A DNA stretch of 64,000 bases from Dyella terrae (GCF_022394535.1 NZ_CP089414.1:1364001-1428000), one strand, 5' to 3'; counted from the first letter of the stretch, positions 30,737 to 40,392 are shown. Notes: generated from the sequence alone by a model not told the origin. Numbers and translations are program-made.

Positions 30737-31005
30737 TAGGGCCTGTTAACGCTATTCGCGTGGTCCGCGCTGGGATCTTTTTGCCCGCCAGACAAGGAAG
30801 AACGAAGGAGTGTACGTCCGTACACGACTGAGTGATGACGCCGTATGGCGGGCAAAAAGACCCAGCCCGAAGGGTTGCTTGTCCGTAGCCGCCCGGCGGC
30901 AGCGCACGGCTTGACCTGGCAGCCAGCCAGGCCGGCGCCACGCACTACCACCGACCAGCTACGGACAAGCAACGCGGGCTACGCGAATAGCGTTAACAGG
31001 CCCTA
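30737..31005. mobile_element. MITE-like element with 25-bp terminal inverted repeats
   Basis: The segment is bounded by perfect 25-bp inverted repeats at 30737-30761 and 30981-31005, each starting TAGGGCCTGTTAACGC. Inside are nested inverted repeats: 30769-30790 with 30846-30866 (one-base difference), a short palindrome GTGTACGTCCGTACAC at 30810-30825, and a 16-bp pair at 30874-30889 and 30958-30973. It has no coding capacity, which fits a non-autonomous mobile element or a multi-hairpin repeat. TA at both ends may be part of the repeat or a duplicated target. Confidence 0.7.
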
Positions 31006-31066
31006 GAAGCACACCCTGTGCGCAGGCGAGCCCCCGCCCTTGCCGGAAGCGCACAGGGTGCGCTTC
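31006..31066. repeat. REP-like imperfect palindrome
   Basis: An 18-bp inverted repeat with one mismatch (31006-31023 and 31049-31066, core CACCCTGTGCGC) directly abuts the MITE-like element and precedes the aldo/keto reductase stop. It may be a dispersed REP sequence or a terminator without a U-tract. Confidence 0.55.
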
Positions 31067-31082
31067 CCAAGTCAGCGAACGA

Positions 31083-32198
31083 TCAATCGCTCTTGAAGCC
31101 TGCCTGCTGTTGCGCTGGCACGTAGACCGGCGGCGCATAACTTTCTGGCTTGCTGCCCACCGCCACACCACCGTGGATGCGTGACTGCTGCACGTCGCCA
31201 AAGAACCAGTATGGGAAGGCCGGCTCGAGCGCACTGGCTTCGTTAAGTCGCGCACGCAGATCAGCCGGAATCTCGAACGACAGCGCGGATAGGTTGTCGT
31301 CCAACTGCGCCAGCTTCGTCGCACCGATGATCACCGAGGCGATGCCCGGCTGCGTGGCCACCCAGTTCAGCGCCACTTGCGCCATCGGCCTGCCCATCGT
31401 GCCGGCGACCTCTTCCAGCGCCGCAACGATGGCCCAGTTGCGCTCGGTGAAGCGGTCGAAGCCTGGGGTACCTGAGATTTTCGACAGACGGCCGTCACCC
31501 GCGCCACCCGCTTCGCTCGGCTTGTACTTGCCTGACAGCAGGCCCATGCCCATCGGGCTCCATGCCGTGATGCCCATGCCCAGCTCGCCTGCCATGGGCA
31601 CGAACTCATGCTCGATATGCCGCTCGATCAGCGAGTACTCCAGTTGCAGGTTCACCAGTGGCGTCAGCGCATGGGCCTCCGCGTAGGTCTGCGCCCGCGA
31701 GGCATACCAGGCCGGCACATCGGAAAGGCCTGCGTAGCGGATCTTGCCAGCGCGTACCAAGTCGTCGAGCGTGCGTACTACCTCTTCCGCCGGCGTCAGG
31801 CGGTCCCAGGTATGCAGGATGTACAGGTCGATATAGTCGGTACGAAGGCGACGCAGAGACCCCTCTACCGCGCGCAGGATGTTCTTCCGACCATTGCCGC
31901 CCGCATTCGGATTGCCGGGCTGCGCGTTGTACGAGAACTTGGTGGACAGCACCACGCGGTCGCGGGTGCCGCTATCGGCGACAAACTTGCCCAGCAATTC
32001 CTCGCTGGCGCCCTCGGTGTACAGGTCGGCGGTGTCGAAAAAGTTGCCACCCGCGGCCAGGTAGCGGTCGAACATGGCGCGGGCGGTATCTTCCGCGGCG
32101 CCCCACCCCCAGTTGTCTCCGAAGGTCATGGTGCCCAGGGCAAGGCGGCTGACACGCAGGCCGGAACGACCGAGGGTGTAGTAGGCATCAAGCGACAT
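31083..32198 (-). CDS. Aldo/keto reductase
   Basis: A 371-residue NADPH-dependent oxidoreductase with a TIM-barrel fold. The catalytic tetrad is recognisable: Asp and Tyr in NFFDTADLYTEGASEELLG, Lys in VVLSTKFSY and His in LYILHTWDRL. The NADPH-binding end VIIGATKLAQLDDNLSA is also typical. It resembles the YajO/Tas-type branch. Divergent from a LysR gene 109 bases away, which is its likely regulator; natural substrates are unknown. Confidence 0.92.
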   Translation of the reverse strand: MSLDAYYTLGRSGLRVSRLALGTMTFGDNWGWGAAEDTARAMFDRYLAAGGNFFDTADLYTEGASEELLGKFVADSGTRDRVVLSTKFSYNAQPGNPNAGGNGRKNILRAVEGSLRRLRTDYIDLYILHTWDRLTPAEEVVRTLDDLVRAGKIRYAGLSDVPAWYASRAQTYAEAHALTPLVNLQLEYSLIERHIEHEFVPMAGELGMGITAWSPMGMGLLSGKYKPSEAGGAGDGRLSKISGTPGFDRFTERNWAIVAALEEVAGTMGRPMAQVALNWVATQPGIASVIIGATKLAQLDDNLSALSFEIPADLRARLNEASALEPAFPYWFFGDVQQSRIHGGVAVGSKPESYAPPVYVPAQQQAGFKSD

Positions 32199-32307
32199 GG
32201 CGAACTCCTGTACATGAGAGGTGTGGACCGGATGGACGAAGTCTGCGCCTTGCCATTACCCAGAAAAATCGGGATCGTGTGCATGCTTTATTAAGCAGGA
32301 CTAAACA

Positions 32308-33225
32308 ATGTCCCTCGACCACGCCTCCGCGCTGCGCGCCTTTCGCCTGATCGCCCGCCATGGGAGCTTCACCCGCGCCGCCGCCGAGCTGGAGGTCACC
32401 GCCTCGGCTTTGAGCCAGACGCTGCGCCAGTTGGAGGACCACGTCGGCGTGCGCCTGCTGCACAGGACCACGCGCCGCGTCGGGCTCACCGAGGCCGGCC
32501 ATGCCTTCCTGGAACGCATTTCGCCGGCCCTCAACGAAATCGACGAAGCCATCGATGCCCTGCGCCAGCATGGCGACCGGCCCGCTGGCACGCTGCGCAT
32601 CGCTGTGCCACAGATGGTGCTCGACCACCTTATCGCCCCTTGTGTCGTCCCTTTTATGCGGGCCTGGCCGGAGGTAAAGCTGGACATCCAGGTCGAGAAC
32701 CGCCTGACCGACCTGATCGCCGAAGGTTTCGACGCCGGTATCCGCCTGGGCGAGCGGCTGGCGCGGGACATGGTGGCGATCCCGCTGGGCGGGCCGCAGC
32801 GTGCGGTGGTGGTTGGGTCGCCGGACTACTTCGCCGCTCACGGTCGCCCCATGCATCCACGCGATCTGGCCGCGCACGACTGCGTGCGTTTCCGCTTCAG
32901 CAGCAACGCGATCTATCGCTGGGAGTTTGCGCACCCATCGGGTGCATCCAAAGGGCAATGGTTCGAGTTGGACGTCGACGGCCCCATCACCACCAATGAC
33001 CCGAGCATGGCGATACGCGCGGCCGTCGACGGCCTGGCCTTGACGCATATGGTGGAGCCCTCGGTCCGCGCCGCGCTGGCCATGGGACAACTGGAATCTG
33101 TGCTGGACGAGTGGCTACCGCCCTTTGACGGGTTCTATCTCTATTATCCGAGTCGCTTGCAGGTACCGCCGAAACTGCGCGCCTTTATCGAGCATCTTCG
33201 GCAGCACATTGCTGCCAGTCGATAA
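32308..33225 (+). CDS. LysR-family transcriptional regulator
   Basis: A 305-residue regulator with an N-terminal winged helix-turn-helix (ALRAFRLIARHGSFTRAAAELEVTASALSQTLRQLE) and a substrate-binding effector domain. It resembles the DsdC/CrgA-like group with LLHRTTRRVGLTEAG. A small palindrome TGCTTTATTAAGCA at 32284-32297 sits just before the start and could be an operator for autoregulation and for the divergent aldo/keto reductase. It is followed 25 bases later by a thioesterase gene. Confidence 0.9.
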   Translation: MSLDHASALRAFRLIARHGSFTRAAAELEVTASALSQTLRQLEDHVGVRLLHRTTRRVGLTEAGHAFLERISPALNEIDEAIDALRQHGDRPAGTLRIAVPQMVLDHLIAPCVVPFMRAWPEVKLDIQVENRLTDLIAEGFDAGIRLGERLARDMVAIPLGGPQRAVVVGSPDYFAAHGRPMHPRDLAAHDCVRFRFSSNAIYRWEFAHPSGASKGQWFELDVDGPITTNDPSMAIRAAVDGLALTHMVEPSVRAALAMGQLESVLDEWLPPFDGFYLYYPSRLQVPPKLRAFIEHLRQHIAASR

Positions 33226-33250
33226 CTCGACGAAACCCAAGGAGCACACG

Positions 33251-33604
33251 ATGGACGATCTTCAGGTTTTCGCCCATCAAGTATTCGAAGCCCAACCGTT
33301 CACCCGCTATATCGGCGCAGAACTGGCGAGCTGTGGTCCGGGCCATGCGGAGATAACCCTGCGCATCGTCGATCACCTGAAACAGCAGCACGGGTTCGTG
33401 CACGGCGGCGATGCACTCACGTCGGAATACAAGATCAACTATCTGCGGCCTGCGAAGGGTACACACCTGATTGCGCGGGCCCACGCCAAGGGCAAGGGCA
33501 AACGTCAGGCCGTCTGCCTGTGCGACGTTGTCGCGGTTGGTGACGACGGCACGGAAACCTTGTGTGCCATCGCGCAGGGCACGGTCGTCGCCGCGACGTC
33601 ATGA
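33251..33604 (+). CDS. PaaI-family hotdog-fold thioesterase
   Basis: A 117-residue hotdog protein expected to hydrolyse an acyl-CoA. The family core is seen in HGFVHGGDALTSEYKINYLRPAKGTHLIARA. The usual catalytic-loop pattern HGG is present (VHGGDAL). The start at 33251 has AAGGAG 7 bases upstream. It follows the LysR gene closely and is convergent with a small lipoprotein gene. The acyl substrate is unknown. Confidence 0.85.
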   Translation: MDDLQVFAHQVFEAQPFTRYIGAELASCGPGHAEITLRIVDHLKQQHGFVHGGDALTSEYKINYLRPAKGTHLIARAHAKGKGKRQAVCLCDVVAVGDDGTETLCAIAQGTVVAATS

Positions 33605-33611
33605 CGCCCCA

Positions 33612-33779
33612 TCACGAGCGCCAGTGACCGGAAACGTAAATACCGCTCGGTGCGTAGTAGGCAGGCACCCAGACGCGCGCGCCGTAAGGGCGTGGTGCGA
33701 CCACGATGCAACCGGTGAGTGACAGGGTCACGCCAGACATAACGGCAAGGCCGAGTCCGATCAGCATGAGTCGACGCAT
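33612..33779 (-). CDS. Small lipoprotein, 55 residues, with aromatic WxP/GHW motifs
   Basis: Read directly from the minus strand: ATG at 33779 with AAGGAG about 7 bases upstream, stop TGA at 33612-33614. The product has a lipoprotein signal peptide (LAVMSGVTLSLTGC, lipidated Cys24) and a short mature part, VPAYYAPSGIYVSGHWRS, similar to YXWV/WxxGxW-type envelope lipoproteins. A longer open frame over the same bases (33505-33888) lacks these features. Function unknown. Confidence 0.75.
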   Translation of the reverse strand: MRRLMLIGLGLAVMSGVTLSLTGCIVVAPRPYGARVWVPAYYAPSGIYVSGHWRS

Positions 33780-33990
33780 GGCGTTCTCCTTCGGGTGGGT
33801 TTGATCCGAAAAACGCCGGTCTCAAAACGGCGATGACGGAAACACCTGAAAGCTGATGGCTGCGATTCATGCAAATCGCAGCATCCATTCATGCTGACAT
33901 GAAGCTTGCACGATCGTCAGCGCGATCCCTCTGCAAGACGTCTTTAACCTGTAGCCGCGCTGACATTCAGCGCGCGCGAACAGGCGTGCG

Positions 33991-34263
33991 CTACACCTCG
34001 ATATGGTGCGTCCAGCGCGGCACACCGTGCTTCTGCAGATAGGCGACCAGCGCCTCTTCACCGTAGTAGGTGGGCTTGTCACCCTCCTTATAGCCGAGGA
34101 CATTCAGCTCCGCAGTCACGCCAATCTGTTGCTTCGCCGCTCCCACCAGTTGTTCCAACAATGCAGCCTTCTGGCCATCGGTGGCCATGGCGTCAAACAC
34201 AAGGACGGTGACCCAACGGCCGCCGATCAAAGGTGCTTCCAACAAAGCCAGTTCAATTCGCAT
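33991..34263 (-). CDS. Small hypothetical protein downstream of hutF
   Basis: A 90-residue cytoplasmic protein, no signal or TM segment. It starts MRIELALLEAPLIGGRWVTVLV and contains LLEQLVGAAKQQIGV and a C-terminal EALVAYLQKHGVPRWTHHIEV. The beginning and size resemble tautomerase-like small proteins, but the catalytic N-terminal Pro is absent and I cannot assign it. It lies 42 bases after the hutF stop on the same strand and could be co-transcribed. Confidence 0.55.
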   Translation of the reverse strand: MRIELALLEAPLIGGRWVTVLVFDAMATDGQKAALLEQLVGAAKQQIGVTAELNVLGYKEGDKPTYYGEEALVAYLQKHGVPRWTHHIEV

Positions 34264-34305
34264 AGGGCATATCCTCTCGCCGAACTACTTCCAAATAGGT
34301 CCACA

Positions 34306-35673
34306 TCAGCGTGGCGACAACTTCTCCAGCACCGTGCGATAGCGTGCCGCGATGCGGTCTTCGTCACGATGCGTGAAGCCACGCACCACCCATTCGCCGC
34401 CCACCATGACGTCACGCACCAACGGCGTGTTGCCGGCGAAAAGAAAGCTGTCGATCACTGAACGTTCGTCGCGCGCGGCGAGTAGCGGCGCACGATCATC
34501 GAGCACGAGCAGGTCCGCGCGTGCAGATGCGCGCAGCTCGCCAATGGATAGGCCCGACGCCGTCGCACCACCACGCAACGCGGCGCGCCACAGTGTCTCG
34601 CCCACGCTGTCACCCTGATGGCGAGCGGCAATGTTGCGGTGCCGTGTGGACAGGCGCTGTCCGTATTCCAGCCAGCGTAGTTCTTCGACCGGCGACACGG
34701 AGATGTGCGAATCGGAGCCGATGCCCAGCGTGCCTTTCGCATCGATGAAGTCGGCCAACGGAAACAGTCCATCGCCAAGATTCGCCTCGGTGGTGGGACA
34801 CAGGCCCGCCACCGCGCCGCTACGCGCGATCTGCACCATCTCCTTGTCGCTCAGATGCGTGGCATGCACCAGCGTCCAACGCGCATCGACCTCCGCATGA
34901 TCGAACAGCCATTCGACCGGTCGCGCACCGCGTGTGGCGAGGCAATCCTGCACCTCACCAATCTGCTCGGCGATGTGGATGTGAATGGGGCAAACCGTGG
35001 CGGCATCGCTGGCAAGCACCTGGCGCAAGGCCTCTTCCGGCACGGCGCGCAGGGAATGCAGTGCGATGCCCACGCGCAGCCGATCGCTTTCGTGCGCGCG
35101 CAGGGCTTCCAGCAATCGCAAGTAGGACGGTACATCGTGGCCGAAGCGGCGCTGGCGCGGCGCCAGCGGGCGGCCATCGAAGCCACCACTCATATACAGC
35201 ACCGGCAGCAAGGTAAGCGCGATGCCCGCCTCGCGCGCGGCCTCGATCAACGCCAGTGACATGGCCTCTGGCTGCGCATACGGCGTGCCATCGGGCTGGT
35301 GGTGCAGGTAGTGGAACTCGCAAACCTGCGTGTAGCCGGCCTTGAGCATCTCCACGTAAAGCTGAGCGGCGATGGCCTGCAGTTCATCCGGCCCGACAGT
35401 AGCGGCGAAGGCATACATCGTTTCGCGCCAGGTCCAGAAGCTGTCATCGCTCTTGCCCTTGCGTTCGGCCAGGCCCGCCATTGCACGCTGGAACGCATGC
35501 GAATGCAGGTTCGGCATACCAGGCAGTACCCAGCGCCCCAGCCGCTCGCCCTCGCCTGCCCCAACGCCGGCAAGCATGCCGCCGTCATCCACTTCCAGCA
35601 GCACGTCCGGCGTCCAGCCTTGCGGCGTCCAGACACGATCGGCGGTGTAACGGGTCGCAATAGTGCCTGCCAT
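34306..35673 (-). CDS. hutF: Formimidoylglutamate deiminase
   Basis: Hydrolyses N-formimino-L-glutamate to N-formyl-L-glutamate and ammonia, the branch step of the five-enzyme histidine pathway. With start 35673 (AGGAG upstream) it has 455 residues, the usual length. Amidohydrolase metal motifs are present: PNLHSHAFQRAMAGLAE, the His-rich HIHIAEQ, LVHATHLS and GIGSDSHISVSPVEELR. The pathway partners hutU and hutI are in the window but in separate transcripts. Divergent from the GNAT-nitrilase gene, with 75 bases between the starts. Confidence 0.95.
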   Translation of the reverse strand: MAGTIATRYTADRVWTPQGWTPDVLLEVDDGGMLAGVGAGEGERLGRWVLPGMPNLHSHAFQRAMAGLAERKGKSDDSFWTWRETMYAFAATVGPDELQAIAAQLYVEMLKAGYTQVCEFHYLHHQPDGTPYAQPEAMSLALIEAAREAGIALTLLPVLYMSGGFDGRPLAPRQRRFGHDVPSYLRLLEALRAHESDRLRVGIALHSLRAVPEEALRQVLASDAATVCPIHIHIAEQIGEVQDCLATRGARPVEWLFDHAEVDARWTLVHATHLSDKEMVQIARSGAVAGLCPTTEANLGDGLFPLADFIDAKGTLGIGSDSHISVSPVEELRWLEYGQRLSTRHRNIAARHQGDSVGETLWRAALRGGATASGLSIGELRASARADLLVLDDRAPLLAARDERSVIDSFLFAGNTPLVRDVMVGGEWVVRGFTHRDEDRIAARYRTVLEKLSPR

Positions 35674-35748
35674 GACCGGACTCCTGGGAAACAGACATCG
35701 AGTGTAACCGACGCCGTCACGTTCACATCGGTGCGGCATAATGTGGCG

Positions 35749-37323
35749 ATGGCCAAGAAAAACCAGGAACACACTCCGAAGCTGCTGGTGCGGCAGGCGA
35801 AACCCGCCGATGTGCCCGCACTGGTTGACCTGACCGCCCGCGTCTATACCCCTGAATGGGGGCATGCGGCGGAAATGTTGCGCTCACAGCAGACGCACTT
35901 TCCCGAGGGTCAGTTCGTCGTCGAGTACGAAGGGAAAGTCGTCGGTTATTGCGCGACCTTCCGTATCGACGAGGCCACGGCGCTGGCGCCGCACACCTGG
36001 ATGCAGATTACTGGCGGCGGCATGGCATCGCGTCACCGCCGTGACGGCAATTGGCTGTACGGCATGGAAGTGGTGGTGCACCCGGATTACCGCAACATGC
36101 GCATCGGCCAGCGCTTGTACCAGGCCCGCAAGCGCCTGTGTACGGACCTGAAACTGCGCGGCATCGTGTTCGGCGGGCGTATTCCCGGCCTTGCCCGCAA
36201 CCTGCACCGCTACGGCAGCGCAGAGGCTTACGTGCAGGCAGTCACCGAAGGCAAGCGCCGCGATCTCACACTGAGTTTCCAGCTCAGCAACGAGTTCGAG
36301 GTGATTGGCTTGTTGCGCGGCTATGTGCCTTCCGACTATGAGTCGTTGGGTTACGCAGCGCACCTGGTGTGGCGCAACCCACAACTGCTGGACCAACCGG
36401 ACATTCCGTCCATTCCGTCCACGCAACGCCTGCCTGACATGGTGCGTGTGGCGTCAGTGCAATACCAGCAACGCCGCATCCGTTCGTTCGAGGAGTTCGC
36501 CACGCAGGTGGAATATTTCACTGACATCGCGGCGGACTACAACGCGGATTTCGTCACCTTCCCCGAGCTGATTACGTTGCAGTTGCTGTCGATCGAGAAC
36601 GAGGAACTCTCGCCGGTCGAGTCGATCCGCATGCTCAGCCAGTACACGCCGCAGGTGAAAGAGCTCTTCAGCCGCCTGGCTGTGCACTACAACATCAACA
36701 TCATTGCCGGCTCTCACCCGACCGAACAAGCCAACGGCGACATCCATAACGTCTGTTACGTGTGCCTGCGCGACGGTTCGATCCATGAGCAGGAAAAGAT
36801 CCACCCCACGCCGAGCGAACGCACGGTATGGAACATCACTGGCGGCGACACCGCGGCCACCATCCAGACGGACTGCGGCCCCATCGGCGTGATGATCTGC
36901 TACGACTCGGAGTTTCCCGAGGTCGCGCGCCATCTCACCGACCAGGGTGCGCTGATCCTGTTCGTTCCGTTCTGCACGGACGTGCGCGAAGGCTACCTGC
37001 GCGTGCGTTACTGCTCGCAGGCCCGCGCCATCGAGAATCAATGCTACGTCGTGCTCTCGGGCAACGTGGGCAATCTGCCGGGCGTGAACAACTTCGACAT
37101 CCAGTACGGCCAGAGCTGCATCCTTACGCCGAGCGACTTCCCGTTCGCGCGCGACGGCATCGCAGCCGATTCCACACCGAACATTGAAACCGTACTGTTC
37201 GCCGATCTGCATCTGGAAAGCTTGGCCCGTGCTCGTAATGCCGGCGCCGTCCAAAACCTCAAAGACCGCCGCTTCGACCTTTACGAAACGCGCTGGACCC
37301 GCAAATCCGAGACGAAATCGTGA
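35749..37323 (+). CDS. Bifunctional GNAT acetyltransferase / nitrilase-family amidohydrolase
   Basis: A 524-residue fusion. Residues ~11-215 form a GNAT domain with the acetyl-CoA loop region VVVHPDYRNMRIGQRLYQARK. Residues ~230-510 form a carbon-nitrogen hydrolase domain whose triad is intact: Glu273 in FPEL, Lys350 in QEKIHPTPSE and Cys384 in VMICYDSEFPE. Such fusions are known as a family but their substrates are not settled; amide hydrolysis coupled to acyl transfer is plausible. The stop overlaps the ClC gene start by 4 bases, and that gene overlaps hutI, so the three are one transcript. Confidence 0.9.
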   Translation: MAKKNQEHTPKLLVRQAKPADVPALVDLTARVYTPEWGHAAEMLRSQQTHFPEGQFVVEYEGKVVGYCATFRIDEATALAPHTWMQITGGGMASRHRRDGNWLYGMEVVVHPDYRNMRIGQRLYQARKRLCTDLKLRGIVFGGRIPGLARNLHRYGSAEAYVQAVTEGKRRDLTLSFQLSNEFEVIGLLRGYVPSDYESLGYAAHLVWRNPQLLDQPDIPSIPSTQRLPDMVRVASVQYQQRRIRSFEEFATQVEYFTDIAADYNADFVTFPELITLQLLSIENEELSPVESIRMLSQYTPQVKELFSRLAVHYNINIIAGSHPTEQANGDIHNVCYVCLRDGSIHEQEKIHPTPSERTVWNITGGDTAATIQTDCGPIGVMICYDSEFPEVARHLTDQGALILFVPFCTDVREGYLRVRYCSQARAIENQCYVVLSGNVGNLPGVNNFDIQYGQSCILTPSDFPFARDGIAADSTPNIETVLFADLHLESLARARNAGAVQNLKDRRFDLYETRWTRKSETKS

Positions 37324-38825
37324 GCCACCCGGACGACGAACAGGAGCGCCCGGCATCGACCGCCAAGGGGCGCCTCCAGCAACTGGCCAATTCGGATCTG
37401 TTCTCGCCGGTGCAATGGCGCCGACGCATCCTGTTCTGGGGCGGTGCCGTGCTGGTGGGTCTGGCGGCGATCGGCTTTGCCCGAGCGGCGGATTGGGCCT
37501 TCAACATTTTCCACGGCGTGGTCACGCATAACCGGTACTGGGCGTTCCTGATCACGCCGGCCATGTTTGCGCTGCTGGCGTGGCTTACCGAGGGTGCGCT
37601 CAAGCCCACGCGGGGCTCCGGTATTCCACAGGCCATCGCCGCGCTGAAGATCGAAGACGAAGGCTTTCGGCGAAGTCTGCTTTCGCTGCGCGTGGCCATC
37701 GGCAAGATGGCGTTGACGCTTGCCGCCTTGCTCGGCGGCGCATCGGTAGGACGCGAAGGCCCGACGGTGCACGTCGGCGCCGGTCTGCTCTACTCGTTAG
37801 GGCGACGCTTCGGCTTTGCGGAGCCCGCTGCAGCGGGGCGCTTCATCCTTGCCGGTGCGGCTGCCGGCCTTGCTGCCGCCTTCAACACGCCGCTGGCAGG
37901 CATCGTTTTCGCCATCGAGGAAATGAGCGGCTCGTTCGAACACCGCATGAGCGGCATCCTGCTCACCGCCGTGTTCGTGGCCGGCCTGGTGTCGCTAGGC
38001 GTGCTCGGCAATTACGCCTACTTCGGGCATTTCGATATTGGCCTGCCGTTGGGCAAGGCTTGGTGGGCGGTGCTGGCCACGGGCATCGTGTGCGGTCTTG
38101 CCGGCGGTTTCTTTGCCCGCCTTATCGTGCCCCACGATACCGGCTTCCGTGGTTTCGTCGGCCGCCTGCGCGCACGCCAGCCCGTGGTGTTCGCCGCTGC
38201 CTGCGGCCTTGCGCTGGTGCTGCTGAGCCAGCTGACGCACACCGGCCTCTATGGCACCGGTTACGCCCAGGCCAGGGACATTCTGGAAGGCCATACGGAT
38301 ACGGTGCAGAGCTTCGGCGTGCTGAAGTTCATGGGCAATATCGCATCGTACTGGGCGGGTATCCCGGGCGGCATCTTCTCGCCTGCACTCGCCGTGGGCG
38401 CGGGGCTCGGCAACAACCTGTGCGCCATCCTGCCGGGTGTAGACCCTTCGGCGGTGGTGCTACTGGCCATGGCGGCCTATCTTTCCGGCGTCACGCAGGC
38501 GCCGCTCACGGCCACGGTGATTTCCATGGAACTCACCGCGAACCAACAGATGGTGCTGCCGATCATGGCGACCTGCTTGCTGGCGCGTGCAGCTTCATCG
38601 CTGCTGTCGCGCAAGCCGGTGTATCGCGCGCTCGCTGACAAGCTGATCGAAGGCTATGAGCGGGAACTGGCGCGCCGCAACGCGGAGACATCGATGGACG
38701 ATAGCGACGATGCGCACAGCGCGTGGACCGAACTGTCGATGGTGGAAGATCCGGCCACGCCCATCCCGCTGTCCGACGAACCGCCGCACACGCCCACTCC
38801 ACCCACCGACCATCGAAGCTCATGA
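37320..38825 (+). CDS. ClC-family chloride channel/transporter
   Basis: A 501-residue membrane protein of the ClC family. The selectivity-filter motifs are present: GSGIPQ at residues 99-104, GREGPTV at 144-150 with the gating Glu146, and [15 protein letters not shown]. The GTG start at 37320 overlaps the previous stop (GTGA). The C-terminus carries a long acidic tail but no CBS domains. Whether it is a channel or a Cl-/H+ exchanger cannot be settled; it is sandwiched between an amidase-like gene and hutI, an unusual setting. Confidence 0.93.
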   Translation: MSHPDDEQERPASTAKGRLQQLANSDLFSPVQWRRRILFWGGAVLVGLAAIGFARAADWAFNIFHGVVTHNRYWAFLITPAMFALLAWLTEGALKPTRGSGIPQAIAALKIEDEGFRRSLLSLRVAIGKMALTLAALLGGASVGREGPTVHVGAGLLYSLGRRFGFAEPAAAGRFILAGAAAGLAAAFNTPLAGIVFAIEEMSGSFEHRMSGILLTAVFVAGLVSLGVLGNYAYFGHFDIGLPLGKAWWAVLATGIVCGLAGGFFARLIVPHDTGFRGFVGRLRARQPVVFAAACGLALVLLSQLTHTGLYGTGYAQARDILEGHTDTVQSFGVLKFMGNIASYWAGIPGGIFSPALAVGAGLGNNLCAILPGVDPSAVVLLAMAAYLSGVTQAPLTATVISMELTANQQMVLPIMATCLLARAASSLLSRKPVYRALADKLIEGYERELARRNAETSMDDSDDAHSAWTELSMVEDPATPIPLSDEPPHTPTPPTDHRSS

Positions 38826-40057
38826 CGCCACGCTGGGATCACCTGCTGACCAATGCCACGCTTGCCACCTTCGCGGGTGACGCGCCTTATGGCCTGATCG
38901 AACGCGGCGCCATAGCGCTGCATGAAGGACACATCGCCTGGGTCGGCCCACAGAATGCGCTTCCCGCGGATGCCACGACGCAGGCCACGCACGTGGACGA
39001 TCTCGGCGGTGCCGTGGTCACGCCCGGGCTGATCGACTGCCACACGCATCTCGTGTTTGGTGGAAACCGCGCGCATGAGTTCGACATGCGCCTCAACGGC
39101 GCCACCTATGAAGAGATCGCACGTGCTGGCGGCGGTATCGTCTCGACCGTCAAGGCCACGCGCGAAGCAAGTGAAGACGAACTTTTCGCCCAGGCGCTGC
39201 CGCGTGCGCATGCGCTAATGAGCGACGGCGTCACCGCGCTGGAGATCAAATCAGGTTACGGACTCAACCTGGACACCGAGCGCCGCATGCTTCGCGTGGC
39301 ACGGCGCCTGGGCAAGGCGCTGGGCATCACGGTGCGCACAACCTTCCTTGGTCTGCATGCGCTGCCACCGGAATACCGTGACAATCGCGACGGCTACGTT
39401 GCGCTGATGTGCGACGAGGTGTTGCCGACGCTTGCCGGCGAAGGCCTGGTCGATGCGGTCGATGCCTTCTGCGAGACCATCGGCTTCACGCCGGAGGAAA
39501 CACGCCGCGTATTCGACCGCGCGACGCAGCTTGGCCTACCCGTGAAGTTGCACGCCGAGCAGTTGTCGGACCTCGACGGCGCGGCCCTGGTCGCCCGTTA
39601 TCAGGGATTGTCTGCCGACCACCTGGAATACCTCAGCGACAGCGGCATCCGCGCCATGGCGCAGGCGGGCACGGTGGCGGTGCTACTGCCCGGCGCGTTC
39701 TATGCGTTACGCGAGACCAAGCTGCCGCCCATCACCAGTCTCCGCCATCACGGCGTCGCTATGGCCGTTGCGACGGACTGCAATCCAGGTACATCCCCCC
39801 TGCTCTCGCTGCGACTGGCTGCAGGCATGGCGTGCACGCTGTTCCGTCTCACACCCGAAGAGGCGCTGCGCGGTGTGACGATCCATGCGGCCAAGGCGCT
39901 GGGTCTCAGTGACCGTGGCACGCTGGAAACGGGAAAACGGGCTGATCTCGCCATCTGGAACGTGAGGCAGCCGGCAGAGCTGTGCTACTGGATCGGCGGC
40001 AACCATGCCCTGCGCAAGCTGTTCGTCGGCGGCGCGGCCCTGCCTCCCAGCACCTGA
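38822..40057 (+). CDS. hutI: Imidazolonepropionase
   Basis: Third step of histidine degradation: hydrolyses imidazolonepropionate to N-formimino-L-glutamate. A 411-residue amidohydrolase with the metal ligands in [19 protein letters not shown], substrate-pocket [28 protein letters not shown] and the late Asp in [12 protein letters not shown]. The ATG at 38822 overlaps the ClC stop by 4 bases (ATGA). Its partner hutF lies 3 kb upstream on the opposite strand. A strong terminator follows at 40084-40108. Confidence 0.96.
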   Translation: MTPRWDHLLTNATLATFAGDAPYGLIERGAIALHEGHIAWVGPQNALPADATTQATHVDDLGGAVVTPGLIDCHTHLVFGGNRAHEFDMRLNGATYEEIARAGGGIVSTVKATREASEDELFAQALPRAHALMSDGVTALEIKSGYGLNLDTERRMLRVARRLGKALGITVRTTFLGLHALPPEYRDNRDGYVALMCDEVLPTLAGEGLVDAVDAFCETIGFTPEETRRVFDRATQLGLPVKLHAEQLSDLDGAALVARYQGLSADHLEYLSDSGIRAMAQAGTVAVLLPGAFYALRETKLPPITSLRHHGVAMAVATDCNPGTSPLLSLRLAAGMACTLFRLTPEEALRGVTIHAAKALGLSDRGTLETGKRADLAIWNVRQPAELCYWIGGNHALRKLFVGGAALPPST

Positions 40058-40076
40058 ACGCGCCCGCCACGCCCAT

Positions 40077-40108
40077 AAAAAAAGCCCCCGCACTGGCGGG
40101 GGCTTTTT
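40077..40108. terminator. Bidirectional terminator between hutI and bTHX gene
   Basis: An 8-bp stem GCCCCCGC / GCGGGGGC with a 4-base loop (40084-40103) is preceded by a run of A and followed by TTTTT, so it can end transcripts from both sides. Confidence 0.88.
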
Positions 40109-40123
40109 GCGAAGCGTGACGGC

Positions 40124-40285
40124 TTAGGCCGACTTCTTCTTCGGCGCTGCCTTCTTGGCGGCTGCCGACTTGGTCACAGTCGCCTTGCCACCGGCCACGG
40201 CCGGCTGCACCGAATGAGCGCGGCTGTTGCCGTAGCTGCCACGATAGGTCTTGCCACGACGGGTCCTGCGATCGCCCTTGCCCAT
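40124..40285 (-). CDS. 30S ribosomal protein bTHX
   Basis: Read directly from the minus strand: ATG at 40285 with AAGGAG 8 bases upstream, TAA at 40124-40126, 53 residues. The opening MGKGDRRTRRGKTYRGSYGN is the diagnostic sequence of the small ribosomal protein THX, which sits at the head of the 30S subunit. The C-terminal half is a Lys/Ala-rich tail (SAAAKKAAPKKKSA). A longer open frame across the region is a shadow in another frame. Confidence 0.92.
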   Translation of the reverse strand: MGKGDRRTRRGKTYRGSYGNSRAHSVQPAVAGGKATVTKSAAAKKAAPKKKSA

Positions 40286-40392
40286 GGGGAACTCCTTGAT
40301 TCGTTGGGTTGAATACGGCCGACCATCGTATCAGCGACCGCCCAAAGCGCAATAGTTGAGGCCTTTAAGCCCACCTGGCGAATCAGCGTCCC

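Noticed and set aside
33505..33888. 127-codon frame on the minus strand
   Set aside because: The 55-codon lipoprotein frame over the same bases has a ribosome site, signal peptide and lipobox; this one has none.
39906..40352. 148-codon frame on the minus strand near hutI
   Set aside because: It is out of frame with the bTHX gene it covers.
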